Below, in pieces: positions 1 to 5,586 of a DNA stretch of 8,417 nucleotides. The translations under genes were made by a program, and so were the position numbers. The stretch lies in contig JAANXC010000032.1 in NCBI GenBank assembly GCA_018263495.1, positions 7,702 to 16,118 of the forward strand, written 5' to 3'. Under the pieces are notes generated by a model that saw only the letters and a list, made by a program, of their open reading frames with translations, was not told the origin of the DNA and did no database searches. The stretch comes from Nitrososphaerota archaeon (GTDB lineage Archaea > Thermoproteota > Nitrososphaeria > Nitrososphaerales > Nitrosopumilaceae). Every line of letters begins with the position of its first letter. The stretch's first letter is position 1.

Positions 1-72
1 CATTTTAGCGACATTTTCCTCTAATAATGAATAAATTCATACAATTTGTCTTTAGTTATTTTGATTCCACTA

Positions 73-522
73 CTATTCTAGTTGAGCCACTAGAGCTTTG
101 TATTTCCAATTTTGGGGAATTCGACCAATTTTTTTGTAGTATACTGATAAACGGTGAACTTTAGCCTCGATTAATTCGAGTGAACGTACATTTCTGTTAT
201 CATTTTTATTTATCTTGAGATGTTTTTGTAGTCCTATTGCCTTCATAACTATATTATTCAGATCTTCAGGAAGTTCTGGGTTTAGATCATTTTCTTCTAA
301 AACTCTTGTAATTGTCTTTTTTATGATAGGCTTTACAAGTGGAATGGAATGTTGATCTCTTAGTTTTACACCAATTTGACTAGCTGAGAGATCATCTTTT
401 GCATACTTTATGATCAATTCTTCAATCTCCTTTGGATCTTGCGTTATCCAAGATGGCGCCTTAGGATTTAACGGTCTGGTAGAGTGTGATTTACCATAAT
501 TATGTGAATGTAGTCTGCCCAC
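73..522 (-). CDS. rps15: 30S ribosomal protein S15, archaeal/eukaryotic type (uS15)
   Basis: Small-subunit ribosomal protein that binds the central domain of 16S rRNA and helps form intersubunit bridges. The 149-aa product begins MGRLHSHNYGKS, the usual N-terminus of the archaeal/eukaryotic S15 form. A long N-terminal extension (residues 1 to about 65, with PSWI and the ASQIG motif) precedes the S15 core. The core contains the ESKVHRL-like segment (IEAKVHRLSVYYK) and ends in PQNWKYKALVAQLE. The start is GTG, fixed by the conserved MGRLH beginning. A TATA-like GTTTATG lies about 28 nt upstream. It is transcribed away from the gene at 644, leaving a divergent gap of about 120 bp. Length and motifs are complete, so I see no sign of decay. 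Confidence 0.96.
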   Translation of the reverse strand: MGRLHSHNYGKSHSTRPLNPKAPSWITQDPKEIEELIIKYAKDDLSASQIGVKLRDQHSIPLVKPIIKKTITRVLEENDLNPELPEDLNNIVMKAIGLQKHLKINKNDNRNVRSLELIEAKVHRLSVYYKKIGRIPQNWKYKALVAQLE

Positions 523-603
523 GAATCCAAATTCTTAAAAAGTAACATAAACGTTTCTTGTACACTCTGATCGACTGAATTCCCAGCATTGAAACTGAGA
601 AAA

Positions 604-616
604 AAGTTAAATAATA
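604..616 (+). promoter_or_regulatory. TATA-like promoter element of the 644-955 gene
   Basis: The AT-rich stretch AAGTTAAATAATAAC is centred near 611. An archaeal start site about 26 nt further on would fall near 637. That is after the first possible ATG (623) and just before ATG 644, so it favours the downstream start. This is a positional inference only. Confidence 0.4.
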
Positions 617-643
617 ACGGGTATGAGATTTCATCAGGTTAAA

Positions 644-955
644 ATGAAAAGATCAATCTATGCTTTGAGTACATTGGCATTATGTATGGCGATGTCTACT
701 CTCGTACTTCCAGTATTAGCCTATAGTGGTTTAGGCACTGAGGGTGGAATCACACTTGAAGAACATTTAGAGTTAGCAACTAGAAAAGTTGAAACGGCTG
801 ATGCAAACCCAGCAACAGGTTCAGGAACTCCTTATCTTGATGCTGATGGTGTACTTGGCGCTTCTCTAATTGCAGGAGCAATATTTGGTGGAATCGCTAC
901 TGCCTTCTTTGTAAGAGGGAAATCCGGTAGATACGCTGCATACGGACGCGGTTAA
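644..955 (+). CDS. Small exported membrane protein, candidate extra AMO subunit (AmoY/AmoZ-like)
   Basis: The 103-aa product starts at MKRSIYALS. Residues 1 to about 27 form a typical signal peptide: a K/R start, a hydrophobic core, and cleavage plausible after VLPVLA, before YSGLG. A short extracytoplasmic segment follows (EEHLELATRKVETADANPATGSG). One C-terminal membrane helix (LGASLIAGAIFGGIATAFFV) ends in a basic tail, RGKSGRYAAYGRG. I start it at 644, not 623, because the signal peptide begins there and the TATA box at about 611 would place the transcript start after 623. It is known that archaeal AMO contains additional small subunits, AmoX, AmoY and AmoZ, and that the last two were described as neighbouring genes in Nitrososphaera viennensis. 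This gene and the next form such a pair close to amoAB. I cannot say which would be Y or Z. Confidence 0.55.
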   Translation: MKRSIYALSTLALCMAMSTLVLPVLAYSGLGTEGGITLEEHLELATRKVETADANPATGSGTPYLDADGVLGASLIAGAIFGGIATAFFVRGKSGRYAAYGRG

Positions 956-1052
956 TCAAATATCCTTTCCTTATCTTATGAAATTTTTCTAATTCTATTT
1001 ATCTTATTTTTGATCTTAGTACTTTCGTTGATTGCTGATAATTACAGAAATG

Positions 1053-1060
1053 TATATATG
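1053..1060 (+). promoter_or_regulatory. TATA box of the 1084-1353 gene
   Basis: TATATATG is centred near 1056, 28 nt before ATG 1084. This is standard archaeal spacing for a leaderless or nearly leaderless mRNA. It supports ATG 1084 over the adjoining TTG at 1081. Confidence 0.6.
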
Positions 1061-1083
1061 CATTCCAATCAGTCAAATTATTG

Positions 1084-1353
1084 ATGATTCCTATCTTTGG
1101 GACACTACTTAGCATTCTATCTAGTGTAACTGGGCAAATAGGACCAAACTACGATCCACTATTTTATGACGTTATGTTGTACATCTTTGGTACAATGATG
1201 TTCTCAATATTCCTGCTTGGAATTATTGGATATTGGGTTAGAGTTCACGGATGGTCATACAAGGATAACCGTGAGAGATGGATTGATGAGTTGGATGGGC
1301 ACTTTGAAAACGAAGGCATTGGTCTTATTCCAGACAACGGAAAATACTGGTAA
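1084..1353 (+). CDS. Small membrane protein, candidate extra AMO subunit (AmoY/AmoZ-like)
   Basis: The product is 89 aa. The N-terminus (MIPIFGTLLSILSSVTGQ) is hydrophobic and could be a signal peptide or re-entrant segment. GPNYDPLF follows, then one strong transmembrane helix at about residues 28-52 (VMLYIFGTMMFSIFLLGIIGYWV). The tail is polar and acidic (about 53-89), contains HGWSYKDNRERW and ends NGKYW. One helix plus a conserved-looking aromatic tail suits a helper subunit of a membrane complex. It lies about 130 bp after the 644-955 gene on the same strand but has its own TATA box. Its 3' end carries almost the same hairpin and T-run as amoX, which fits co-membership of the AMO gene set. 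The AmoY/AmoZ assignment is inference from size, topology and neighbourhood. It could instead be an unrelated conserved membrane protein. Confidence 0.55.
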   Translation: MIPIFGTLLSILSSVTGQIGPNYDPLFYDVMLYIFGTMMFSIFLLGIIGYWVRVHGWSYKDNRERWIDELDGHFENEGIGLIPDNGKYW

Positions 1354-1366
1354 AAATACCAATTTT
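1348..1366 (+). terminator. Hairpin plus T-run overlapping the stop codon
   Basis: The perfect stem TGGTA (1348-1352) / TACCA (1357-1361) with a four-A loop is followed by ATTTT. The 5' arm overlaps the TAA stop codon at 1351-1353. The same design, TGGT/ACCA followed by a T-run, follows amoX. Confidence 0.45.
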
Positions 1367-1424
1367 CATTATTTTTTATATTCTAGACTAACATGTTTTT
1401 TTATTTGCATGTCTTTCTATTTTT

Positions 1425-1616
1425 ATGACAGAACCTGAACCTGAGCAAGACACTGAATATGAGGGAAGTCATTTCACTCCTGACATAATTTGTCCTTTCT
1501 GCCATCAGAATGTAAAAGAACATGCCAAAGATTGTATTGGAAAGAGATTTGCATATACAGCTAAGGACAGATCTGAAAATTCTGAAAGACTAAGGAAACT
1601 TTACAAAAATCGATAA
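1425..1616 (+). CDS. Small CCHC zinc-knuckle protein of unknown role
   Basis: The 63-aa product has an acidic N-terminus (MTEPEPEQDTEYEG). A compact metal-site candidate follows at residues 23-37: C23-X2-C26-X6-H33-X3-C37 (ICPFCHQNVKEHAKDCIG). The C-terminus is basic and helical (RSENSERLRKLYKNR) and could contact nucleic acid or a protein. It is probably cytosolic, as no membrane segment is seen. It starts about 70 bp after the preceding membrane-protein gene, with a T-rich TATA-like stretch about 23 nt before the ATG. It runs convergently into the 1619-2167 gene with only 2 bp between the stop codons. I do not recognise a named family beyond 'small CCHC zinc finger'. Confidence 0.7.
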   Translation: MTEPEPEQDTEYEGSHFTPDIICPFCHQNVKEHAKDCIGKRFAYTAKDRSENSERLRKLYKNR

Positions 1617-1618
1617 AT

Positions 1619-2167
1619 CTACAAGTCAGGCGGCAAAAAGTCAGATTCTTGTGATTCGTCAAATCCTTCTGAATAAAATTCAGCCCTGTAAACTGAACCA
1701 TGTTTTAGAAGAACATGTATACCTTCATCAGTTTCTTTCCCGTCTATCATCACACGTGTTTTTGAGTCATCCATGTCTTTAATTGGGAATTCCCAAATCC
1801 ATAGAAAATGACCAATTTCAAATGGGTATTCTTCTTCCCATTCTGCATAAATGGTTCCATCATCCGTAAGTGTATACATAGTTCGCTGACAATCTGAAGC
1901 CAACAAGTCGTCACCTAGACTATCACCAAATCCTATATTGGCAGGTATGTCTGCCTTGTTTCCATCCACATACAACTCAAAAGTTACCGACATTTTGTAT
2001 GGTGTATGTAAGTCCTCAATGCAAACTTTGAGTGGATCGCTCTGGCCAAGCCAGCCTTGGATAATACTACTACTCACACCAACGACAACCCCAATGATAA
2101 GTAAAATTATGAGAAATCTGATGGTTTTTCTTCTTTTATTCGGATCTCCCATTCCCGGATAACGCAT
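1619..2167 (-). CDS. Membrane-anchored exported protein of the archaeal 'IPANIG' family
   Basis: The product is 182 aa. A basic N-terminus (MGDPNKRRKTIRF) leads into one membrane helix at about residues 16-38 (LIILLIIGVVVGVSSSIIQGW), then an extracytoplasmic domain. In that domain FELYVDGNKADIPANIG, a Cys-containing segment, DDGTIYAEW, IGHFLWIWEF and VMIDGKETDEG appear in this order. As I remember it, this order matches a domain common in ammonia-oxidising archaea (VNG…IPANIG…HTHD…GTIH.E…LG.FF.IW…V.VNG). That family usually carries a His-rich patch, but here the equivalent places read HTPYKMSV and MYTLTDDGTIYAE, so most histidines are missing. The start ATG at 2167 has a TATA-like ACTTTATGCA centred about 25 nt upstream. 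ATG 2152 is an alternative. The function is unknown. Confidence 0.75.
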   Translation of the reverse strand: MRYPGMGDPNKRRKTIRFLIILLIIGVVVGVSSSIIQGWLGQSDPLKVCIEDLHTPYKMSVTFELYVDGNKADIPANIGFGDSLGDDLLASDCQRTMYTLTDDGTIYAEWEEEYPFEIGHFLWIWEFPIKDMDDSKTRVMIDGKETDEGIHVLLKHGSVYRAEFYSEGFDESQESDFLPPDL

Positions 2168-2201
2168 AAATCAAAAATACATGATTTGCATAAAGTCGTT
2201 T

Positions 2202-2513
2202 CTATAATTCTATTATCTCAAGTGTGTCAAACTGATCCTGATGATCAGCAATGTAAAATGTAATTGGGGTAGAATCAATTTCTACCCATTCTGACTCTCC
2301 TCTATATTCAACAAAGTCCTCAACGGACACACCTGGACCAGAACATCTAACAAGAACCCTCTTTTTCGTATTCAACGGAAAAGGAAGCCGTAACACTTTG
2401 CCTCTCCTTTCATCCTGTATGTTTATGGTAAATTCATCTTTTTCAAATCTTACTTTTCCTTTAAAGTAACTTTCACGGATGTCAAGATATTGAATTTGGA
2501 AAACATATTTCAT
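2202..2513 (-). CDS. Hypothetical 103-aa beta-rich protein
   Basis: I do not recognise this protein. The 103 aa lack a signal peptide or membrane segment, so it is likely cytosolic. Alternating hydrophobic and charged residues suggest mainly beta strands: MKYVFQIQYLDIRE, KVRFEKDEFTINIQDE, RVLVRCSGPGVSV, ITFYIADHQDQFDTLEIIEL. This could be a small barrel or sandwich. A TATA-like TTTTTTAATAG about 25 nt before ATG 2513 supports the start and suggests its own promoter. It sits between amoB (ending at 2571, same strand) and the anchored protein at 1619-2167, so read-through from amoB is possible. The full open frame and promoter make it a credible gene. Confidence 0.6.
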   Translation of the reverse strand: MKYVFQIQYLDIRESYFKGKVRFEKDEFTINIQDERRGKVLRLPFPLNTKKRVLVRCSGPGVSVEDFVEYRGESEWVEIDSTPITFYIADHQDQFDTLEIIEL

Positions 2514-2570
2514 AAAATTAGATAGAATAGTCTATTAAAAAATATTAAAATGAAGAAGAAGGTTTGTTGG

Positions 2571-3137
2571 TTAGATTACTTGCCAGGGTCTTGTAGCGAA
2601 TGTTATGACATAAGCAGCTGCAATGATAATGCTCTGATATGCAAGCATTCCCCATGGAATTGGTTTCAAGATCGCCTCTCCATCTACTACTACTGTTGTT
2701 CCGGGTCCTAGACCTGGTCCTACGTTTGCAACATTAAGTTGTGTGTGAACATGGTAAACACCTGGTTCAAGTGCCTTTGCAGTAATTGCATAAGGTGTTA
2801 CAGAGTTACCAGGAATCTCAAAGACAACTCCTGGTGGGTCTCTAGCCATAATCTCCCATCTGTTACCAGAGTTTGTTGATTCTGAAAATAAGGAAATCCA
2901 TCCTCTTTGCTCTCTTTCAACAAGGCTTACTAGTGCTCCAGAAAGAACAAGAGTTTCACCTGTAGTTAGTGACTGTCGTGAAATTGCTTCATTTGTAATT
3001 TGAATAAAACGACTCTGCAGTTGTGCCTGAACACCATGAGCCTCGGCTGATTGAATAATCTCAGCAACATTTGGACCATACATACCAAGTACGAAAACGG
3101 CTCCAACTGCAACTGCTAGAAATTTTTTATCTATCAT
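2571..3137 (-). CDS. amoB: Ammonia monooxygenase subunit B (archaeal AmoB)
   Basis: Copper-containing subunit of the membrane-bound AMO that oxidises ammonia to hydroxylamine. The product is 188 aa from ATG 3137. The signal peptide/anchor (MIDKKFLAVAVGAVFVLGMYG) is probably cleaved before H34 (SAEA/HGVQ), leaving an N-terminal histidine as in methane monooxygenase PmoB. H34 and the H129-V-H131 motif (GVYHVHTQL) match the PmoB copper-site histidines. One cupredoxin domain is followed by one C-terminal helix (MLAYQSIIIAAAYVITFA). The second soluble domain of the bacterial subunit is absent, as is normal in archaea. The frame opens upstream at 3173, but that ATG lies inside amoA. ATG 3137 comes 5 nt after the amoA stop and starts the signal peptide, so I chose it. 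It is probably co-transcribed with amoA. Direct amoA-amoB adjacency differs from the A-X-C-B order of marine Nitrosopumilus. Confidence 0.96.
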   Translation of the reverse strand: MIDKKFLAVAVGAVFVLGMYGPNVAEIIQSAEAHGVQAQLQSRFIQITNEAISRQSLTTGETLVLSGALVSLVEREQRGWISLFSESTNSGNRWEIMARDPPGVVFEIPGNSVTPYAITAKALEPGVYHVHTQLNVANVGPGLGPGTTVVVDGEAILKPIPWGMLAYQSIIIAAAYVITFATRPWQVI

Positions 3138-3142
3138 GTTTA

Positions 3143-3793
3143 TCAGTCCCACTTTGACCATGCGGCCATCCATCTATACGTCCATGTGTTAAGCTTACAA
3201 CCTAATGCTGCAAATGTACATGCTAGTACCGATCCAGCTCCCGCTCCCAAAGCTACTGGGCTATTGTAGAACTTACCTACCTGCGGTTCTATCGGCGTCA
3301 TGTATGGAGGTAATGTTGGTCTTGGATACTTGAATGCAGTTTCTAGTGGATCCGCTATCAACATCAACTGTACCATGTTGAACAGTGGCATTGACATTCC
3401 AACTAAAACTCCACCAAAGAATATCAGCGAGTGTTTATTTTTCTTTGTCGCCCAATATGCCAAGTCCAACAGCATACACGATGGAATCCACATTGGATGA
3501 ACTATGAAATCTACTGGATAGCCAAGTGCAAACCATGCAACTTTTGCAACCCAAGTATAGACTTGCATAATCAGACCATAATACGTTGCAGTACCAGGTA
3601 CGCCCGTAAATGTAAGATAATACACAGCACCAACAATAGTCATCAAAGTGTTGGCAATTGAGAATACGACAAATGATGTCCAAGCCCAATCAGTGTAGAA
3701 GATATAATCTCCTGAGTTAATTGTTAACAAAGTTGAGTTGACTGCAACTACAACTATGAATAAATAGTGAGTACATCGTCTAAGCCAGACCAT
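3143..3793 (-). CDS. amoA: Ammonia monooxygenase subunit A (archaeal AmoA)
   Basis: Polytopic membrane subunit of AMO and the standard marker gene for ammonia-oxidising archaea. The 216-aa product is the usual archaeal length and begins MVWLRRCTHYLFIVV. Conserved stretches include GDYIFYTDWAWTSFVVFS, LTFTGVPGTATYYG, FKYPRPTLPPYMTPIEP, KFYNSPVALGAGAG and the terminal NTWTYRWMAAWSKWD. About six hydrophobic helices are visible. The frame stays open up to 3895, but the extra 34 residues are unlike AmoA and cross the promoter. The TATA box TTTTATATAC is centred about 27 nt before ATG 3793. The residues VAKVAWFALGYPVDFIVHPMWIPSC differ from the Nitrosopumilus form I remember and suggest a Nitrosotalea-like organism, which is an inference. 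It is followed 5 nt later by amoB and is divergent from amoX. Confidence 0.98.
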   Translation of the reverse strand: MVWLRRCTHYLFIVVVAVNSTLLTINSGDYIFYTDWAWTSFVVFSIANTLMTIVGAVYYLTFTGVPGTATYYGLIMQVYTWVAKVAWFALGYPVDFIVHPMWIPSCMLLDLAYWATKKNKHSLIFFGGVLVGMSMPLFNMVQLMLIADPLETAFKYPRPTLPPYMTPIEPQVGKFYNSPVALGAGAGSVLACTFAALGCKLNTWTYRWMAAWSKWD

Positions 3794-3815
3794 TAAAGAT
3801 CTAGCATGACTGTGA

Positions 3816-3825
3816 GTATATAAAA
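3816..3825 (-). promoter_or_regulatory. amoA TATA box
   Basis: On the minus strand this reads TTTTATATAC, centred about 27 nt before the amoA ATG (3793). This is ideal spacing for a leaderless or very short-leader amoAB transcript. It also rules out the upstream in-frame starts. Confidence 0.65.
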
Positions 3826-3871
3826 TTTTATGAAATTTCGTGGATCGAGATACACAAAAACCTAGAAATGT

Positions 3872-3886
3872 AAAAAACAGTTTTTT
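3872..3886. promoter_or_regulatory. A/T inverted repeat between amoA and amoX, possible operator
   Basis: AAAAAAC-A-GTTTTTT forms 7-nt arms around one central base. It sits in the divergent region, about 50 bp upstream of the amoA TATA box and about 60 bp upstream of the amoX TATA box. No gene ends here, so a terminator role has no obvious client. A regulator or chromatin-protein site is an inference, and chance in AT-rich DNA is possible. Confidence 0.3.
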
Positions 3887-3948
3887 GAAGTACAAACTTG
3901 AATTTTTCTAAAGTCGGATCTATATCATGTCGGGAATATTAAGAAAAG

Positions 3949-3956
3949 TTTAATAG
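3949..3956 (+). promoter_or_regulatory. amoX TATA-like element
   Basis: TTTAATAG is centred near 3952, about 27 nt before ATG 3980. It supports a leaderless amoX transcript and start 3980 over the in-frame TTG at 3974. Confidence 0.5.
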
Positions 3957-3979
3957 CATTCCGTAATTAGATTTTGCAT

Positions 3980-4336
3980 ATGACTCTACCGAAAGGATTT
4001 GGCGGAGGCGGTGGCGGTGCCAGCCGTTCTGACGTCGAAAGCATGATTGGTAAGCGTATTGAGAATTATACAGGACTCATAACACTTTCCTACTTGGGTG
4101 CATTCTTTGCAACAATGTTTGGAACAATGGTTGGTTACCTGTATTATCCATGGGCATATGCATCAGCAAGTGGTCACTATGCAATGATTGTTTTGACAGT
4201 CGTTGAAGCAATTGGTTATATCTTTTGTGTCAAAGTCGCTGAGGAAGGAACAACTAAGAAAAGCAATGGTCAGATAGCAGCTGCTCTTGCAGGTACAACA
4301 GCAATTATGTTGTATGTGGCTTTGTACGTCTCCTAG
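3980..4336 (+). CDS. amoX: Ammonia monooxygenase-associated subunit AmoX
   Basis: Small membrane protein that accompanies AmoA, AmoB and AmoC in all ammonia-oxidising archaea and belongs to the AMO complex. The 118-aa product begins MTLPKGF. A glycine run (GFGGGGGGASRS) follows, then RSDVESMIGKRIENY. Three hydrophobic segments come next: about residues 30-57 (LITLSYLGAFFATMFGTMVGYLYY), about 65-86 (HYAMIVLTVVEAIGYIFCV) and about 97-117 (QIAAALAGTTAIMLYVALYV). ATG 3980 is preferred over TTG 3974 because of TATA spacing. It diverges from amoA, with 186 bp between the start codons. It is followed by a hairpin/T-run and then a methyltransferase gene, not amoC. Confidence 0.93.
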   Translation: MTLPKGFGGGGGGASRSDVESMIGKRIENYTGLITLSYLGAFFATMFGTMVGYLYYPWAYASASGHYAMIVLTVVEAIGYIFCVKVAEEGTTKKSNGQIAAALAGTTAIMLYVALYVS

Positions 4337-4357
4337 TGGTAAAATCACCAATTTTTT
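4337..4357 (+). terminator. amoX terminator hairpin with T-run
   Basis: TGGT (4337-4340) pairs with ACCA (4347-4350) around AAAATC and is followed by six T (4352-4357). It begins right after the amoX stop codon. It is nearly the same sequence as the element at 1348-1366. Confidence 0.45.
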
Positions 4358-4481
4358 GATAGTATTTTTACGCGTTACAAAATTTGTATTTAACCTATTT
4401 CCTCTGGATCAAATAATTCTCAACTCTTTGTGATGTTTTCTTGCCTTTGCCCCAGAAAACAATTTTACACAAGTATGACGT

Positions 4482-5342
4482 CTGGCACAACAACTTCAAA
4501 ATTATGTACAGGAACCAAGACCATTTGTAAAATGGGCAGGAGGTAAAAGACAGCTCATTACTGAATTAGAAAAGAACTATCCAAAAAAATTTGATACTTA
4601 TTTTGAACCATTTCTTGGTGGTGGAGCTGTTATGTTTAATTTATTGGCAAAACATCCAGACATGAAATGCCATGTATCTGATCTAAATTCTGATTTGATT
4701 TTGGCATACTTGGCAATAAGAGACAAAGTCACTGAAGTAATAGAATCTCTGGAAAATCATTCTAAAAAATATGAAAAAAATCAAAGTAAATATTACTACC
4801 ATGTCAGAGAGTCAGAACCAACATCTCAGATTGAAAAAGTGTCAAGATTGATTTTTCTAAATAAGACATGTTTTAATGGACTTTACCGTGTAAACAGTAA
4901 GGGAAAATTTAATGTTCCATTGGGTAGATATACAAATCCAAACATTGTCAATAGAGAGAACCTACTAACAGTTAGCCGAACCTTACAGTCTTCAAATTTA
5001 GAATTTTTCTGCAGAGATTTTGAACAGAGTTTGCATGACATCAAAAAGGGTGATTTTGTGTATTTTGATCCTCCTTATCAGCCAGTTAGTAATACAGCCA
5101 ATTTCACAAGTTATACAAACAGGTCATTTACTGATGATGATCTTGAAAGATTAGCAAATCTTGCTGAAAAACTAGATTCTATGGGATGCAAAGTCTTGCT
5201 TTCAAATTCAAAGTCAAAAATTGTTGAAAATTCATTTTCTTCATCAAAATGGAAAATCAAAGAAATCAGAGTAAATAGAGCGATAAACTCTAACTCTAAA
5301 AAGAGAACTGGCCATTCTGAGATTTTGGTTAAGAATTACTAA
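4482..5342 (+). CDS. Dam-type D12-class DNA adenine-N6 methyltransferase, 5' end disturbed
   Basis: Transfers a methyl group from S-adenosylmethionine to adenine N6. The D12/Dam layout is complete: RPFVKWAGGKRQL near the N-terminus, the AdoMet motif FEPFLGGGAVMF, FLNKTCFNGLYRVN with FNVPLGRY, the catalytic DPPY in DFVYFDPPYQPV, and a C-terminal TGHSEILVKNY. By family resemblance GATC is a possible target. The start is a problem. The first in-frame ATG (4632) would cut off the WAGGK and FEPFLGGG motifs. The conserved frame reads back only to a TGA at 4476 and has no ATG, GTG or TTG before 4632. Either a rare CTG at 4482 is used (286 aa, normal for the family), or ATG 4475 starts it in another frame (MTSGTTTSKL) and one extra base near 4505 shifts it. 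No restriction enzyme lies beside it, so it looks like an orphan methylase. Confidence 0.85.
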   Translation: MAQQLQNYVQEPRPFVKWAGGKRQLITELEKNYPKKFDTYFEPFLGGGAVMFNLLAKHPDMKCHVSDLNSDLILAYLAIRDKVTEVIESLENHSKKYEKNQSKYYYHVRESEPTSQIEKVSRLIFLNKTCFNGLYRVNSKGKFNVPLGRYTNPNIVNRENLLTVSRTLQSSNLEFFCRDFEQSLHDIKKGDFVYFDPPYQPVSNTANFTSYTNRSFTDDDLERLANLAEKLDSMGCKVLLSNSKSKIVENSFSSSKWKIKEIRVNRAINSNSKKRTGHSEILVKNY

Positions 5343-5416
5343 AGCTCCGAGCGGGATCTGAACCCACGACCTTTACATTACCAATGTAACGCTCTACCAG
5401 GCTGAGCTATCGGAGC
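5343..5416 (-). tRNA. tRNA-Thr (anticodon GGT)
   Basis: A full cloverleaf on the minus strand. The acceptor GCTCCGA pairs with TCGGAGC, and the D stem is GCTC/GAGC. The anticodon arm is TTACA-TTGGTAA-TGTAA with anticodon GGT (Thr), and the T arm is GTGGG-TTCAGAT-CCCGC. The discriminator base is U and no CCA is encoded. The 3' end directly touches the methyltransferase stop codon at 5342. A TATA-like AATTATAAGG lies about 29 nt upstream of the 5' end. Confidence 0.96.
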
Positions 5417-5535
5417 ATGTCGATCCGTCAGTAAAAATCCTTATAATTCTTGGTAAAATTTTCCAGAACCATAAACTGTTAAATTTCGCTGACAGCTAGC
5501 TAGGCTAGTGCAGGAGTAGTCAAGCCTGGCCAAAG

Positions 5536-5556
5536 AAAGCATGTATGCTTTTGGAC
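5536..5556 (+). other. tRNA-Leu intron 1 in the D stem (non-canonical site), BHB type
   Basis: Removal restores D stem GTC (5519-5521) with GAC (G5535 plus A5557-C5558), then G26 and the anticodon stem. The junctions form a bulge-helix-bulge: central 4-bp helix CCAA/TTGG, 3-nt bulges AGA and ACA cut after their second base, and an inner AAGCAT/ATGCTT hairpin. This is the expected substrate of the archaeal tRNA splicing endonuclease. Confidence 0.85.
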
Positions 5557-5570
5557 ACGCGGGACTTAAG

Positions 5571-5586
5571 ATCATAAAAATGGGTG
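5571..5586 (+). other. tRNA-Leu intron 2 at the canonical 37/38 site
   Basis: A 16-nt insert lies right after G37 (5570). The outer helix is the anticodon stem CGGGA/TCCCG. The central helix CTTA/TGGG has two G-U wobbles, and the bulges AGA and TGA are cut after their second base. There is only a loop inside, so this is a relaxed form of the motif. Confidence 0.85.

Noticed and set aside
1..14. Possible start of a minus-strand gene after rps15: ATG at 14 preceded by GAGG and reading MSLK off the left edge.
   Set aside because: Only four codons are visible, so no product or coding character can be judged.
1217..1438. 73-codon open frame overlapping the 1084-1353 gene.
   Set aside because: It is a shadow frame over a better-supported membrane protein. 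It has no promoter and an unlikely composition.
3138..3173. 12-residue extension of amoB starting inside amoA.
   Set aside because: The signal peptide begins at ATG 3137, just after the amoA stop. The extension would spoil it and overlap amoA.
3300..3689. Open frames on both strands inside amoA.
   Set aside because: They lie wholly within a well-conserved gene and encode cysteine-rich, unrecognisable products without promoters.
3794..3895. 34-residue N-terminal extension of amoA in the same frame.
   Set aside because: It is unlike any AmoA N-terminus and crosses the TATA box at 3816-3825. ATG 3793 gives the conserved MVWLRR start.
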